Source: Saururus chinensis (taxonomy: Eukaryota; Streptophyta; Magnoliopsida; Piperales; Saururaceae). From it: 64,000 nucleotides of DNA. This document shows, in pieces, positions 37,295-48,034 of this stretch. Each line of letters begins with the position of its first letter. Position 1 is the first letter of the stretch. The stretch covers positions 36,392,014-36,456,013 of the forward strand of contig CP141144.1 of the NCBI GenBank assembly GCA_035235625.1, given 5' to 3'. The position numbers and the translations under genes were made by a program. Under the pieces are notes generated by a model. That model was not told the origin of the DNA, made no database searches, and saw nothing but the letters and a program-made list of their open reading frames with translations.

Positions 37295-38199
37295 CTTAGT
37301 TTCATGTTGTAGGCCTCGACGTGCCATAGAAGCTTTTGACATGATAAAGCAAGAAAAATAAAACAAAATGACAGAGAAAAAAAAGAGAAAGAGAAAAAAT
37401 ATAAAAGAAAAGATCAGGCAGTGTGAGAGCACACCCGATTAAAAAGAAACCACTACAACAAAATGTAGTATTAGTGACACATTTATTAGTTATGTAAAAC
37501 TAAGTGTCGCTAAAAACAACTACCTTCGACGCATAAAAGAGTGTCACAAAAAATGACCTATTAGTGACATTTTTTATTATGTGTCACAAATAGTCATATA
37601 TTAGCAACACTAAATTTAAAGCTTCGCTAATAATAATCATAGTAGCGATGCTTTATTATATGTGTCGTTAATGGTTATGCTATTAGCGACGCTTTAAAGA
37701 AGAGTTGCTAAAAGGTATTTATTTTAAATAAAAAAAATCATAACTATTAGTGACGCTTTTTCTTAAGCGTCGCTAATAGTTTTAACAATAGCGACGCTTG
37801 TTAAAAAGTGTTGCTAATAGTTATGCTACTAATGACGCTTATATAAAGTGTCACTAATAGTTATAAATTTAAAATAAAAAATAAAAATTTAGAACTATTA
37901 GCGATGTATTTAAACAAACATCGCAAATAGCTTTGATAATAGCAACGCTTATTTACATAAATATTAATTTTATTTAATATATAATTATATAATAATTAAA
38001 TATTTAAATATTTAAAAATTTTAAAATAAACTTCCTAAATATAATCTCTTTTATTCAATATTTACTATTTATATATATAATAAAAAAATATTAAATTTTC
38101 AATAAAAGGTAGTGTCAATAATAAATTAAACTTTCACTATTTATATGTAATATATTTTATTTTTAAAATTTTATAATTAATTTTAAAGTATAATTTATA

Positions 38200-38570
38200 A
38201 TAAAAGAGAGAAAGAGTGAAGAGAGAATGCATATATAGAGAGAGAGAGAGAGGAGAGAGAGTGAGGAGAAAGATGAGAGAGGAGGAAAAGAGAGATAGAG
38301 GAGAGAGAGTGTGAGGGTAGATAGAGTGAGGAGAGAGAAGAGAGAGAAAGAGGAGAGAAGAGAGAGAGTGAGGAGAGGGAGAGAGTGGAGAGAGAGTGTA
38401 GGGAGAGAGATGAGAGAGAGAGGAGAGAGAGGGTGAGGAGAGAGAGAGGGTGGAGAGAGAGTCGAAGAGAGGAGGGAGAGAGAGATGGTGGAGATAGGAG
38501 GGAGAGAGTGAGAGATAGGGAGAGGGTGGAGATAGGAGGGAGAGGGGGAGAGGAGAGAGGAAAGAAAGAA
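38200..38570 (+). repeat. GA-rich microsatellite tract 1
   Basis: Long imperfect (GA)n with g and t interruptions, inside the CACTA-like element. Open frames across it are low complexity (Arg/Glu) and are not genes. Confidence 0.9.
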
Positions 38571-38774
38571 TGAAGGGGAAAGAAATTTTAATTATAAATT
38601 ATTTTAAAAAAAATTAAAAAGAAGAAATTTATATTAGCGACGCATAATAGTATGCGTTGCTACTACCTTAGGGTAGTAGCGACACATGATGTTATGCCGC
38701 GTCGCTATATAGTAGCGACACATACAGTTATGCTTCACTACTAGTTTTTTATTTTAAAAAAATTTAAAATAAAA

Positions 38775-39070
38775 GAGAGCTGGGAGAGAGGGAGATGAGA
38801 GAGAGGGAGGGTAGACAGAGAGAGTGAGGAGAGAGCAGAGAGAGGAAAGAGAGAAAGAGGAGAGAAAGTGAGGAGAGAGAGAAAGAGGAGAGAAGATAGA
38901 GAGGGAGGAGACAGAGAGTGAGTGGAGAGAGAGAGTGTAGAGAGAGGAGAGAGTGAGGAAATAGGGAGTGGAGAGAGATTGAGGAGAGAGAGGATGAGAG
39001 AGAGAGGTGGGGAGAGAGTGAAGAGAGAGAGGGTAGAGAGAGGAGAGGGTGAAAGATAGTGAATTAGAGA
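38775..39070 (+). repeat. GA-rich microsatellite tract 2
   Basis: A second imperfect (GA)n tract with the same strand bias as tract 1, separated from it by subterminal motifs at 38635-38740. Confidence 0.9.
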
Positions 39071-40189
39071 GAAAGAATTTTTTTTTAAAAGTAAGATTAT
39101 TAGCGACACTCTAAAAAGAGAGTCATTAATAAGTATAATAGTAGTGATGCTTAAATTTAAGCGTCGCTACTATTTATAATATTAGCGACACTCCTTTCTA
39201 AGCATCGCTAAAAACTCATATAGTAAAAAAAATTAAACTATTATTGACGCTCAATAATGAGCATCGTTATTAGCTATAGGTTTTTTAAAAAAATAATAGG
39301 CTATTAGTGTAGCGCTCGAGATTTTTCATACATTTTTTTTCAAAATTCATGGAAAATTTTTGCAATATAATTGCTATAAATCAAAAAAAATGACTAATAC
39401 GAAACTAGTGAAAATAGTTTTATAATTTAAAACATAATACATCGGTTTTCCCATACAAATTTTTACTCATTCGATCAAACATCGTACAGCTAAACCAAAC
39501 ATCCTCAAGCACTACTCAAAAACAACCGTACGAATAAATTGCTATGATCATAAACTTTAAATACAAATCTCTCCCAGGCATCCCTGAGAGCAAGTCCTAT
39601 AACAGTCCATAGTCTAATCTAAACAAAAGTCCAAAATATATAAACATTTGTTTTCTCATCTCACCCAATACAACAGATCGTGGCACAAAAATACTCGCAG
39701 TGAGTCAAGGATATACCTGACACGAGCATCCATCTCCAGGAACTCTCCTCACAAACCTCCAAAAACCTCCCATACAAAGGAGGGTAATGAGTATTTTCAT
39801 ACTCAGTACGAAAATACCCAATAGGGGAGTTCTAAACAGTGAACTTTATAAATTCATACATAGATGCTTTAATGCAACTCAAACATGAAGCAAATAGGCA
39901 TATCATAATCATGCTCATACGCATACAAATATGCCAAACAAACCATCGAATCAAACTTACACAAACACCCTTATTGAAGGTCTTACAAATATACTCGTGT
40001 CATCATACACTTACTCAAATAACTTACACATACCTGTACGACCTTACTCGTACAATCATATGCTTACTCACATAGCTTACACGTACTTGTACGACCTTAC
40101 TCGTACAATTTTATTCGTACAACCTTACGCGTATAGTCTTACTCAAAATCACACACTTACTATCTTACTCAGAAATATACTCTTACAAT

Positions 40190-40435
40190 TGTACACATAC
40201 TCATACTCTTATAGTCGTGCTCATACTCTTACAGTCGTACACATACTCATACTCTTATAATTGTGCCCATACTCATACTCTTATAGTTGTACTCATGCAC
40301 ATACTCTTACAGTCATGCTCATACTCATACTCTTACTGTCGTGCTCATACTCATATTTTTACAGTCGTGCTCATACTCATACTCTTACAGTTGTACTCAT
40401 ACATATACTCTTACAATCGTACTCATGCTATTAAC
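40190..40435. repeat. Tandem array, about 26-bp unit
   Basis: Units like ctcatactcatactcttaca followed by gtcgtg repeat about nine times with small changes. Looser relatives extend left to about 39990. Confidence 0.8.
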
Positions 40436-40650
40436 CACTGAAGCTCATTACCACTAATAAGCTCCAACGTCAAGTGGAAAAGAATGCCATTGGGGCATCT
40501 CCTTAACCTCCGGGGAGTGACTAGACGTCATGGACTTTTCCAAAGGTAAGGCACACCAATGCTCATGGGGCACTAGATCAAACAGGTAAGAACAGGTCCA
40601 TGATACTACTTACCTGAGCGCACAAATATAAACACCTACACATAAGTGGT

Positions 40651-40825
40651 CATAGAATTGCCGACCATAATGGGTCTTATAGTGCGATAGAATTGCCCAC
40701 CATAATGGGTCTTATAGTGCCATAGAATTGCCCACCATAATGGGTCTTATAGTGCCATAGAATTGCCCACCATAATAGGTCTTATAGTGCCATAGAATTG
40801 CCTATCATAATGGCTCTTATAGTGT
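40651..40825. repeat. Tandem array, five 35-bp units
   Basis: Five contiguous 35-bp units start catagaattgcc and end cttatagtgc, at 40651, 40686, 40721, 40756 and 40791. The middle units are nearly identical, so the array is recent or homogenised. Confidence 0.92.
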
Positions 40826-40884
40826 CAGTGCCACTCTTCGGCAGAAATCATACAGTGCCACTTGGGCAGAAACATATAGTGCCA

Positions 40885-41150
40885 CACTTGGGCGGAAGCA
40901 TACAACGCTTTCAATAGAGCATCAACATCTGGGCTTATACAACACACATACCAAATCGGAAACATACATCACTCTCAACAGGGCATCAAACGTCTGGGCT
41001 TATACAGCACAGACCAAATTGAAAACATACGTCGCTCTCAATAGAGCATCAAATGTCTAGGCTTTATACAGCACACAGACAAAATCAGAAACATACATCG
41101 CTCTCAACAGAGCATCAGGCGTCTAGTGCTCTATACAGCACACAGACAAC
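40885..41150. repeat. Tandem array, about 65-70-bp unit
   Basis: About four units with the phrases gaaacatacatcgctctcaa, agagcatcaa, gtctgggcttatacagcaca and gaccaaatc. Divergence between units is moderate. Confidence 0.75.
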
Positions 41151-41773
41151 ATCCTGCAGGATAAACACCATGGCAAGACATGAGAAATGCTCAGCCGACT
41201 CATTATTAGCTAGCTCAAACACGGAACTTAATCCGTCACTTAGGTCTCAAACTCACAACACTATCATTAGCCATGTTTATAATTCAAGTTTAAATTAAGT
41301 GATTTATGCGGTACAATTATGCCAAACAAACTCACAGTCCTCAACTGATCAAACCGAAGCTGAGCCCAATACCCTAGTTCGTCAGGGTAGCAAACTTCAC
41401 TTAACTCATCCATATCATGATCATAACTCATCGTACACTAAAATCCTTATGGTCTTACAATCTCTGCCATCTACCTTAAAGACAAAACATCTTACTCAGA
41501 AGTCCTCAAACTGAGGTCCTCAGAATCGAATCAAACCTAGTTATACCCTCTTGCTAATGCCTCACTTATTATGCTTACTTTTCACTTCATAATCTGTATG
41601 TTATGCTTGTACAATTATGAACACTCTTACTGTTTGACAATCCCCCAACATCCACTCTGATCCAAAACATTCCACTCCAATCCTCACCCGTCATACTCAT
41701 ATCCTTTGTCATCTGTCATATGCTCACACATCCATATCCAAATCCATACCAAACATTTACACTTCTTACCATC

Positions 41774-43616
41774 TGTAACGCCCCGACCTGGAAACCGACC
41801 CAGGCCGGGGGTCCAAAAATGATAAAAACCAAACCCAAAACTGGGAGTGGTAAACTTTGAGTTTGAGAGTCTTCTTGTTCCTCTACGTGCTTCAAAACTT
41901 TAGTGCTCCGTAACGCATAGGCCAGAACAAACCTAATTATATAACTAATTCGGATCGGGTCAACATTGCCTTGCCATTGGTTGACTACGTATGTATCGGA
42001 TAACATCTGCGATGCTACTCTGATACAATCGGATCCGTACGTAGTTCTGCCTACTAGCTACTACATACATTAAACCATACGAAAACACATACGTATACCT
42101 GAATATTTAATCGAGATTATATGAAAACCCATAAAACACCGGCAACACATATCTCGCTCTATCATAGAGACAAACACTACACGACCACCACAACATGCCT
42201 CATTCTATCCTAGAGCAAATCCATCACATTCACATGTCTCACTCCATCACTGAGCCGAGACCACATACATCACACGTCTCGCTCTATCACTTAGTCGAGA
42301 CCGAACACACACATAACACGTCTCTCTCTAACCCGGAGTGAGACAGCACACATCATGGCATATAAGCATAGCATATCATAATATAAAGGATCATAGCATA
42401 TCAAGGCATAACATATACCCTATCTAGCACATACATTCTATAATTAAAATAGGAGGTCAGAAACGCTTACTCCCCTAATGTCTCGCGAGGTAGCGGTATT
42501 CAGGATACTCATTTCTAGGCGTCCTCCCCTTCGGATTCGGAGACAGTGAACGGAGCCTCCTCTAACCTCTGCATATTCCTTGCCTTGCGCCAAAAGAAGA
42601 CTGACCAACTGTCCCCTTTCTCTGACTTCTTATTTTTTGCACTTGTAAGCGACAAATAGAACGTCCCTTTCCCCGGGACGTTTCTCACACTGCGTGGCCC
42701 TTCGGGGAAGGGTGGATCCTTCCATACTTTGGACGATGACCCACGATGCAGCCCGTGATGGAAGACGGAGTCTCCCTTTCTCTCCGGGCCGCTGCCTCTC
42801 TTCGGGGCAGGAGGGTGGTGGATAGAGCCTCCTCTTTTCCCAGGTCATTTCCCCTTCTAGGGACACCAACATAAAGGATGGACCATGCTATTGTGTAAAT
42901 CACCTTCGAATTAGTTAGGAACGCCTCAAGAACGACTCAAATCGGACTTAAAATGAGTGAGAAACGAAGAACATAAGTTTCTGAATATGGGAAAGAACAC
43001 ATAAATGTGGGAGAGGATTCCCCCCTTCCTCCGACTAAATGCTCTCAACAATATTTATAGAAAAATTGGATAGACGTGAAGCTGACACGTGGCAAATATG
43101 ATTGATATGCATCAGTCCTATCCGTTGTGTCAGCGATCCTATCCGCTTTGCCATCAAACCTATCCGCTTTGTTGTCAATCTTATACACTGCATCATCGAT
43201 CCTATCCGCTTCATTGTCAATCTTATCCACTGTGTCGTTGATCCTATCCAGAATGATATTATTTTATTCAAATAATATCCTGATCTCAAAACACGATAAC
43301 TTTCAACCTTGATTTTGGAATCACACGTTCTTGTTAATGATGGACTCGTGTTGACGAGCCCTTCGAAATAAAACCACACATGGGTAGGTTATCCCGCACT
43401 TTTTATGTAGGTCTCACCCATATGGCATGCTTCCCGGGGCTATAGCTTTTGCTCCTGACCTCTATTTCGTGCGTTCTTCGATTCGTTACACTCGTTACTC
43501 TGAGCTCTGCCCGGATATAGAAATTTCACCCAATGAAACCCCCTAACACTGATCTCAAATTACCAAATTATCCTTAACCTCTCGGGTTAAGCATAACCAA
43601 AAAATGGGTCGTTATA
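41774..43616 (+). mobile_element. Solo gypsy LTR
   Basis: 1843 bp. It opens with TGTAACGCCCCGACCTGG and closes with gggtcgttata, the usual paired start and end of large Ty3/gypsy LTRs of the Tekay/Del type. A near-perfect 5-bp duplication flanks it (ccatc at 41769-41773, ctatc at 43617-43621). A pseudo-palindromic run of tatccgc/ttgtc units lies at about 43110-43250. No internal element sequence is left. The clade call is inference from the end sequences. Confidence 0.7.
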
Positions 43617-43739
43617 CTATCCATAGCCCATACCTCTGCCCACATGCACATACACATATCTATAGCATAGGTAAATAGTCATCATACATAAGTATGTCCA
43701 TCACACATACGTATAACACACATACTTTCATACATATGT

Positions 43740-44225
43740 AGCTTACCAACATACTCATTAGCCATCGCTAGCGCATACATACACATTTATATATATTTCA
43801 AACATACACTCTAGCCATCACTAGCACATACATACACATCCATACATATTTCAAACAGGCACGTTAGTCATCACTAGCACATGCATAACCCATACATACT
43901 TCAAACATGGACACTAGCTATCACTAGCACATGCATAATCCATAGATACTTCAAACATATACGCTAGCCATCACTAGCATATATATGCACATACAAAGCT
44001 TACCAACATACTCACTAGCCATCACTAGCACATACATTCACATACAAAGCTTACCAATGTACTCGCTAGCCATCACTAGCACATACATACTCATATGAAG
44101 CTTACCAACAAACACGCTAGCCATCACTAGCACATAGTCAATCAACATACGAAGCTTACTAACAAACACGTTAGCCATCATTAGCACATACTTAATCCAC
44201 ATACGAAGCTTACCAACATACTTCA
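43740..44225. repeat. Tandem array, about 53-bp unit
   Basis: Units carry gaagcttaccaacatactcg and ctagccatcactagcacata. Spacing of aagctt is 50-54 bp from about 43996 to 44206. Earlier, looser units begin near 43740. The array belongs to the same block as the three arrays left of the solo LTR. Confidence 0.8.
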
Positions 44226-44398
44226 AGCATACATACAGTTCACATGCATGTCATATGCATCTCAACATGGTATAATATATCCTCTTACATCATATAAACA
44301 GATCATGATTTAGCATCCAAAGCATTGAATCATACAATCCTAGCATACTACTGGTCATTCAAAGAATGCTATCATGATTTTACGAGTTCAAAGCTCCC

Positions 44399-44908
44399 CT
44401 ACCTCGTAATCATGAATAAGTTAGCTTCGGTGTCGACATCATACCCCCAATTCTTCAACCGTTTACATTCTTTATGTCTCTACAAGAGGACAAACAAAGT
44501 GTTAGAAATATAATTTAAATAAAATATAAGAAAAACAAGATAGAGTTCACATATTATGACCTTGATAAAGTTCAGCCACACGTGTGGCGGGCATATAAAA
44601 GTGTTGGTGTGTTTGTTCCAGCCAAGTCCAGTGTATCCCCTGAGATCATTCCACCCTTGCCACAATTTTCTCCCTTTGTCATAGTGATTTTTTAATGTAG
44701 CGAAGTCTATATTGATTTTATTCTCAGTTCTCAACCTATCTATCACTAGATCTCACCCTTCCTTGTCAAACGTATTATTCCTCCTGTGGCCCTTATTGAT
44801 GGCGAATACTACTTGACTCAAAAAGGCATAATGTTCCTGCTGATTCCAATCAATCTTTCTCTGAAATTTCTTAGAGGATCCTCCTACTTGAGCAGATGGT
44901 GCGGCCAT
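44399..44908 (-). pseudogene. Myb/SANT-like DNA-binding protein, two exons, one in-frame stop
   Basis: Exon 1 (44908-44561) starts MAAPSAQVGG. It contains the Myb/SANT-like fold signature with LKNHYDKGRKLW and GLGWN, as in plant LIMYB-type proteins and the Myb-like partner protein of PIF/Harbinger transposons. A GT-AG intron (44560-44480, donor AAG|GTCATA, acceptor CTTGTAG|AGAC) leads to exon 2 (44479-44399), encoding RHKECKRLKNWG and ending in TAG. Joined length is 142 codons, short for the family. An in-frame TGA at codon 52, where the family has Trp (GWDLV), breaks it. The rest of a longer gene is missing on the left, where the tandem arrays begin. It could be a transposon gene or a host relative of one. 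Confidence 0.7.
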
Positions 44909-47160
44909 AGTCTAAAAAAAATTTAATAAAGCAAGGTGATAACAAGTGGAGAGTTCACGGGGATATAAGTGCAACAAACAACAACATAAATCAGGTACAA
45001 CACAGAGTCATTCAAGGCTTTGTACTCCTAGGCAGACAAAAAAAAAAGACATAAGAGAGTAACATATTCAGAATTCAACATCCCTATGTTTGCTAATGTC
45101 AAAATCAGGCTCATCACAAGAAGTTGCATCTTCTATTTAGCATTTAAAACTAATACTAAACAAGATTTCAGAGAACAAATTATAGCATTTGTAGTATGGA
45201 CAAAGTGTCAAAAGATTAATCCTTTAAAAAGTGAAGCAAATCTAAAACAACTGTAGTAAATGAATGTTGCATCAAGATCATCACTTTTTAAGACCAAAAC
45301 TTGACTCTCCCAAATAGAAAAACAAACTAGAAACATACAAGAACAAAAAGGGCAATGACAACTTTCCAGCAACTTAACAATTGACAAGAGAAAGTTTTAC
45401 CATCTAGCATAATGATGGGCTCAATAAAAACTTACAATCTGCACAAGGCACAAACAAGCTACTTAGGTTCATGCATGTCCCATGAGGGCCAAACAACCAA
45501 TGAGGATTGAGGAAGGACCATTTTACTCCATAACCACCAAGTTCCAACTAAAATACACTTGTAATCCATGTTGCCCATCCTAGATAGCTATAATGATTAT
45601 AATGCCTTTGAAGTAATAAAATGACCCCTTATCAATTTGAATTGTATTATAAAGGCAAACAACAAAGAACAGGCTAACAAACCCTGGAAGAAACAAATAA
45701 TCGAGATGGACTAAGAAAAGTCATGAAACAAAAGAGAAAATTCATGAAACAAAAAAGATTATTCAGTGAGATCAAATTATAAAAAAAATCCTTATTCAAA
45801 CAGCCTCTAATTAGTTGTTTCAACAAATAACCACGAACGTTGTCAAGATGTGTTTATGCATATTATTGTGTATTCATGATAAGTTTAGAAAGTAAACTTT
45901 GTTGGAAGTGTTTATAGCTAAAAACATAGCAGAAGCCATGTCAAAAGATCCCTAACAAGATTGGTAAAGACAGAACAAGTTTCATGTCACGCTGTGCCCT
46001 GTTTGATAATCCCAAAAACTCACAAAAACAGAGTCTCGTTTTAACAACCTATCACTAACACATAATCAGAACTGAAGCAATCTTACTGTAAAAATTGTCG
46101 AAGAATGTTTTGCAGCCTTTGTGGTGGAGCAAATGAAAGGCGTTTGTGAAACCAGAAATCAGAGTTATAAAATTTAAAATTTTGTTTGACCATATTAATC
46201 GAACTTGAGAAGAAGCATGCCATTAAAAAAAGGCTACAAAATCTTAACTAATAAACAGACTCATATGCCTCTCGGAATAAATTTAAAAAAAAAACACAGG
46301 AGATCAAGCTGCTGGTTGTGGGCAAACCTAGACCCTAGTCTATGTCTAAAGAGGCAGTCCCTGATCTAGCCTTTTCCTATTGTTATTAAAAAAGGAACTT
46401 ATCAGTTATCATGGAACGAGGACAGAAAGTGCTAACCGAAGAAGAAGAAAAAAAGTCATGTTTTAGCTACCAATTGCAAAAGGTGCATATGCCATAACCA
46501 ATGGAGTTTTATATACATGAGTAGACCTCACCTCAAAACAGAACATCTACTCCGGTGCCCTGCCAATCCCCAGAATTTAAAAGTGGAAAACAGAAGCTTT
46601 CCGCCATATGCAGGGGATCTTCACAAGTTACTTTCAGTATGCCATTTGGCTTTACTCTAGAACAGTTCCATTGCTGTATGCGAGGAAAGGGACTGGCAAG
46701 GCACAGCAGATTCCCATAAAGCTCCAGCATGGTACATAATATTGTCCATATTGCTTTGTTCCAGTATGAGACAATCCAAAGTCAGGGAAGCATTGGGGTA
46801 AGCTCTCTTCCCACTAGATAAACGTTAACTGAGAACTGCTACACCTCGAAACTGCACTCTACCCATTATCAACCAACAAACAATTCCATAGTCCAGACAA
46901 AAATTCAGCAAATCCTACAACTTTTCTCCAATCAAATTGTTAATAATTGAAAAAAGGAGCTTCTTTGCTTGGATCGAACACAGAATATATAGGATAATCA
47001 ATCAAAAAACAAAAAGAACTCATTCTTTAACTGCAACCTCTGAACTGCATCATCTAATCTATTATGTAATTCAACGACGCAAGAAACAAAAAAAAAAGAG
47101 CATCAATCAAAGTAACAAGCAAGCAATATAAGAAAAAATCAAATTTAAGAGAAGAAAAGG
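44909..47160. other. AT-rich region upstream of the Myb/SANT-like pseudogene
   Basis: Mostly AT-rich with no confident exon, and it fits a long intron or leader of the minus-strand unit. An open frame at 46533-46730 (minus) is more GC-balanced but has no recognisable domain. Confidence 0.35.
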
Positions 47161-47178
47161 AAAAATTAATGGCTTTAC

Positions 47179-47600
47179 CGTTCTGGAAGAAATCAGATCG
47201 AGGCGTTCTGGAAGAAATCAGATTGAGGCACGTTCTGGAAGAAGATCAAATAGCTTTGTCTTGCAGAAAGGCGCTGCTGGTTGAGATGCCGAAGTGACGA
47301 CTGGAAGGAATTGTGGGCGATTTGGAGATGTGCTGCGCCGGGAGAGATGCAGTTCCGCCGGGTAGGTGCTCGGAGATGGGGGAAGCATATGCCGGACAGG
47401 AGCTTCGGAAGAGGGAGATGGTGGAAGCAGGCGGTGGACGGCTGCCCGTGACTGGAGCTGGTTGACTGCAGAGGAAGACAATATGAGGGTGGAGTTCGGG
47501 AAGAGGGAAGATCAGGTCGTCACGAAGTGAGGGGTAAAGGCCGGGATTTGCAAAAGTACTGCACCGGGAGAGCTGCAGAGAACCGGGTAAAGGCCAGGAG
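47179..47600 (-). other. GC-richer block, possible 5' exon of the same minus-strand unit
   Basis: GC content rises here against AT-rich flanks. An 87-codon minus-strand open frame (47481-47218) is rich in Pro and Ser and matches no domain. A plausible splice donor lies at its downstream edge (AACG|GTAAAG at 47179/47178). A 24-bp unit around ttctggaagaaatcagat recurs 2.6 times at about 47180-47238. It could be an untranslated leader of the Myb/SANT-like gene. This is inference. Confidence 0.3.
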
Positions 47601-47739
47601 ATAATCTATGGAATGGAACGGCCAAAAGGATAGGCGAATCATTTGCGAGGGGGCGAGGGGTAACGACCGAAAATATGCGATAACGCATGTTTCCGATTTT
47701 ACGCATTTTTACGGAATTGACCAAATCTTCTCACAAAAA

Positions 47740-47898
47740 GGTTCGGTGATTCAGGACGAAAACGCGATGAATCGTGTTTCCAGCCGAATTTTTATTTCCG
47801 TTATGATTCATTACCCAAACAAGATTCTAATGATTCAGCATTGAATCGTGATGGAATCGTCGAAATTTTTTCATGATTCCGTACCCAAACGAGTCCTA
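47740..47898 (-). mobile_element. Harbinger-like terminus
   Basis: Read on the minus strand from 47898, GGACTCGTTTGGGTACGG opens a segment with repeated gattca-type phrases (about 47740-47898). A GGnnTCGTTTGGGT start is typical of plant PIF/Harbinger ends. The matching opposite end was not found in the window, so the element is truncated or its left end lies beyond the arrays at 39-44 kb. It points the same way as the Myb/SANT-like pseudogene, which such elements often carry. Confidence 0.45.
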
Positions 47899-48034
47899 GG
47901 TGTCAAGAGCTGAATTTTTGTACCTGCAAATATACAATTTAAGAATCCAATAACATTCCTCACTCCAGATAGCATGAAAAACAAATACAATTAAAATTTA
48001 AAGATTCTAGGTTACAATTTAAACTAATTTAGGG

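Larger units (their letters stand above)
37451..39309. mobile_element. CACTA-like non-autonomous DNA transposon with GA-rich tracts
   Basis: It opens with CACTACAACAAAA at 37451 and carries many copies, in both orientations, of a subterminal motif like tagcgacgc or gcgtcgcta (37480-37960, 38635-38740, 39100-39290). This is the layout of plant CACTA elements. The right edge is placed at tagtg (39305-39309) and is uncertain, because only the last five bases match the expected terminus and no 3-bp duplication is evident. No transposase is present. Two GA-rich tracts (38200-38570 and 38775-39070) lie between blocks of the subterminal motif. Confidence 0.6.
39310..41773. other. Non-coding block with three tandem arrays, probably a large LTR or its remains
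   Basis: It opens near 39308 with TGTAGCGCTCGAG, which resembles the start of large plant gypsy LTRs. It contains the arrays listed separately. No coding domain is recognised; open frames follow the tandem repeats. The solo LTR at 41774 interrupts it, and similar CA-rich sequence resumes at 43617. Confidence 0.45.

Noticed and set aside
38385-39109. Open frames rich in Arg/Glu or Ser/Leu across the GA tracts
   Set aside because: Low-complexity translation of a microsatellite, with no domain or start context.
39839-40441. Plus-strand open frames rich in Tyr, Thr, Ile and Leu
   Set aside because: They are translations of the 26-bp tandem array and its flank.
40651-40825. Regular 35-bp repeats that superficially resemble a CRISPR array
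   Set aside because: The units are contiguous with no spacers, and the surroundings are plant retroelement sequence.
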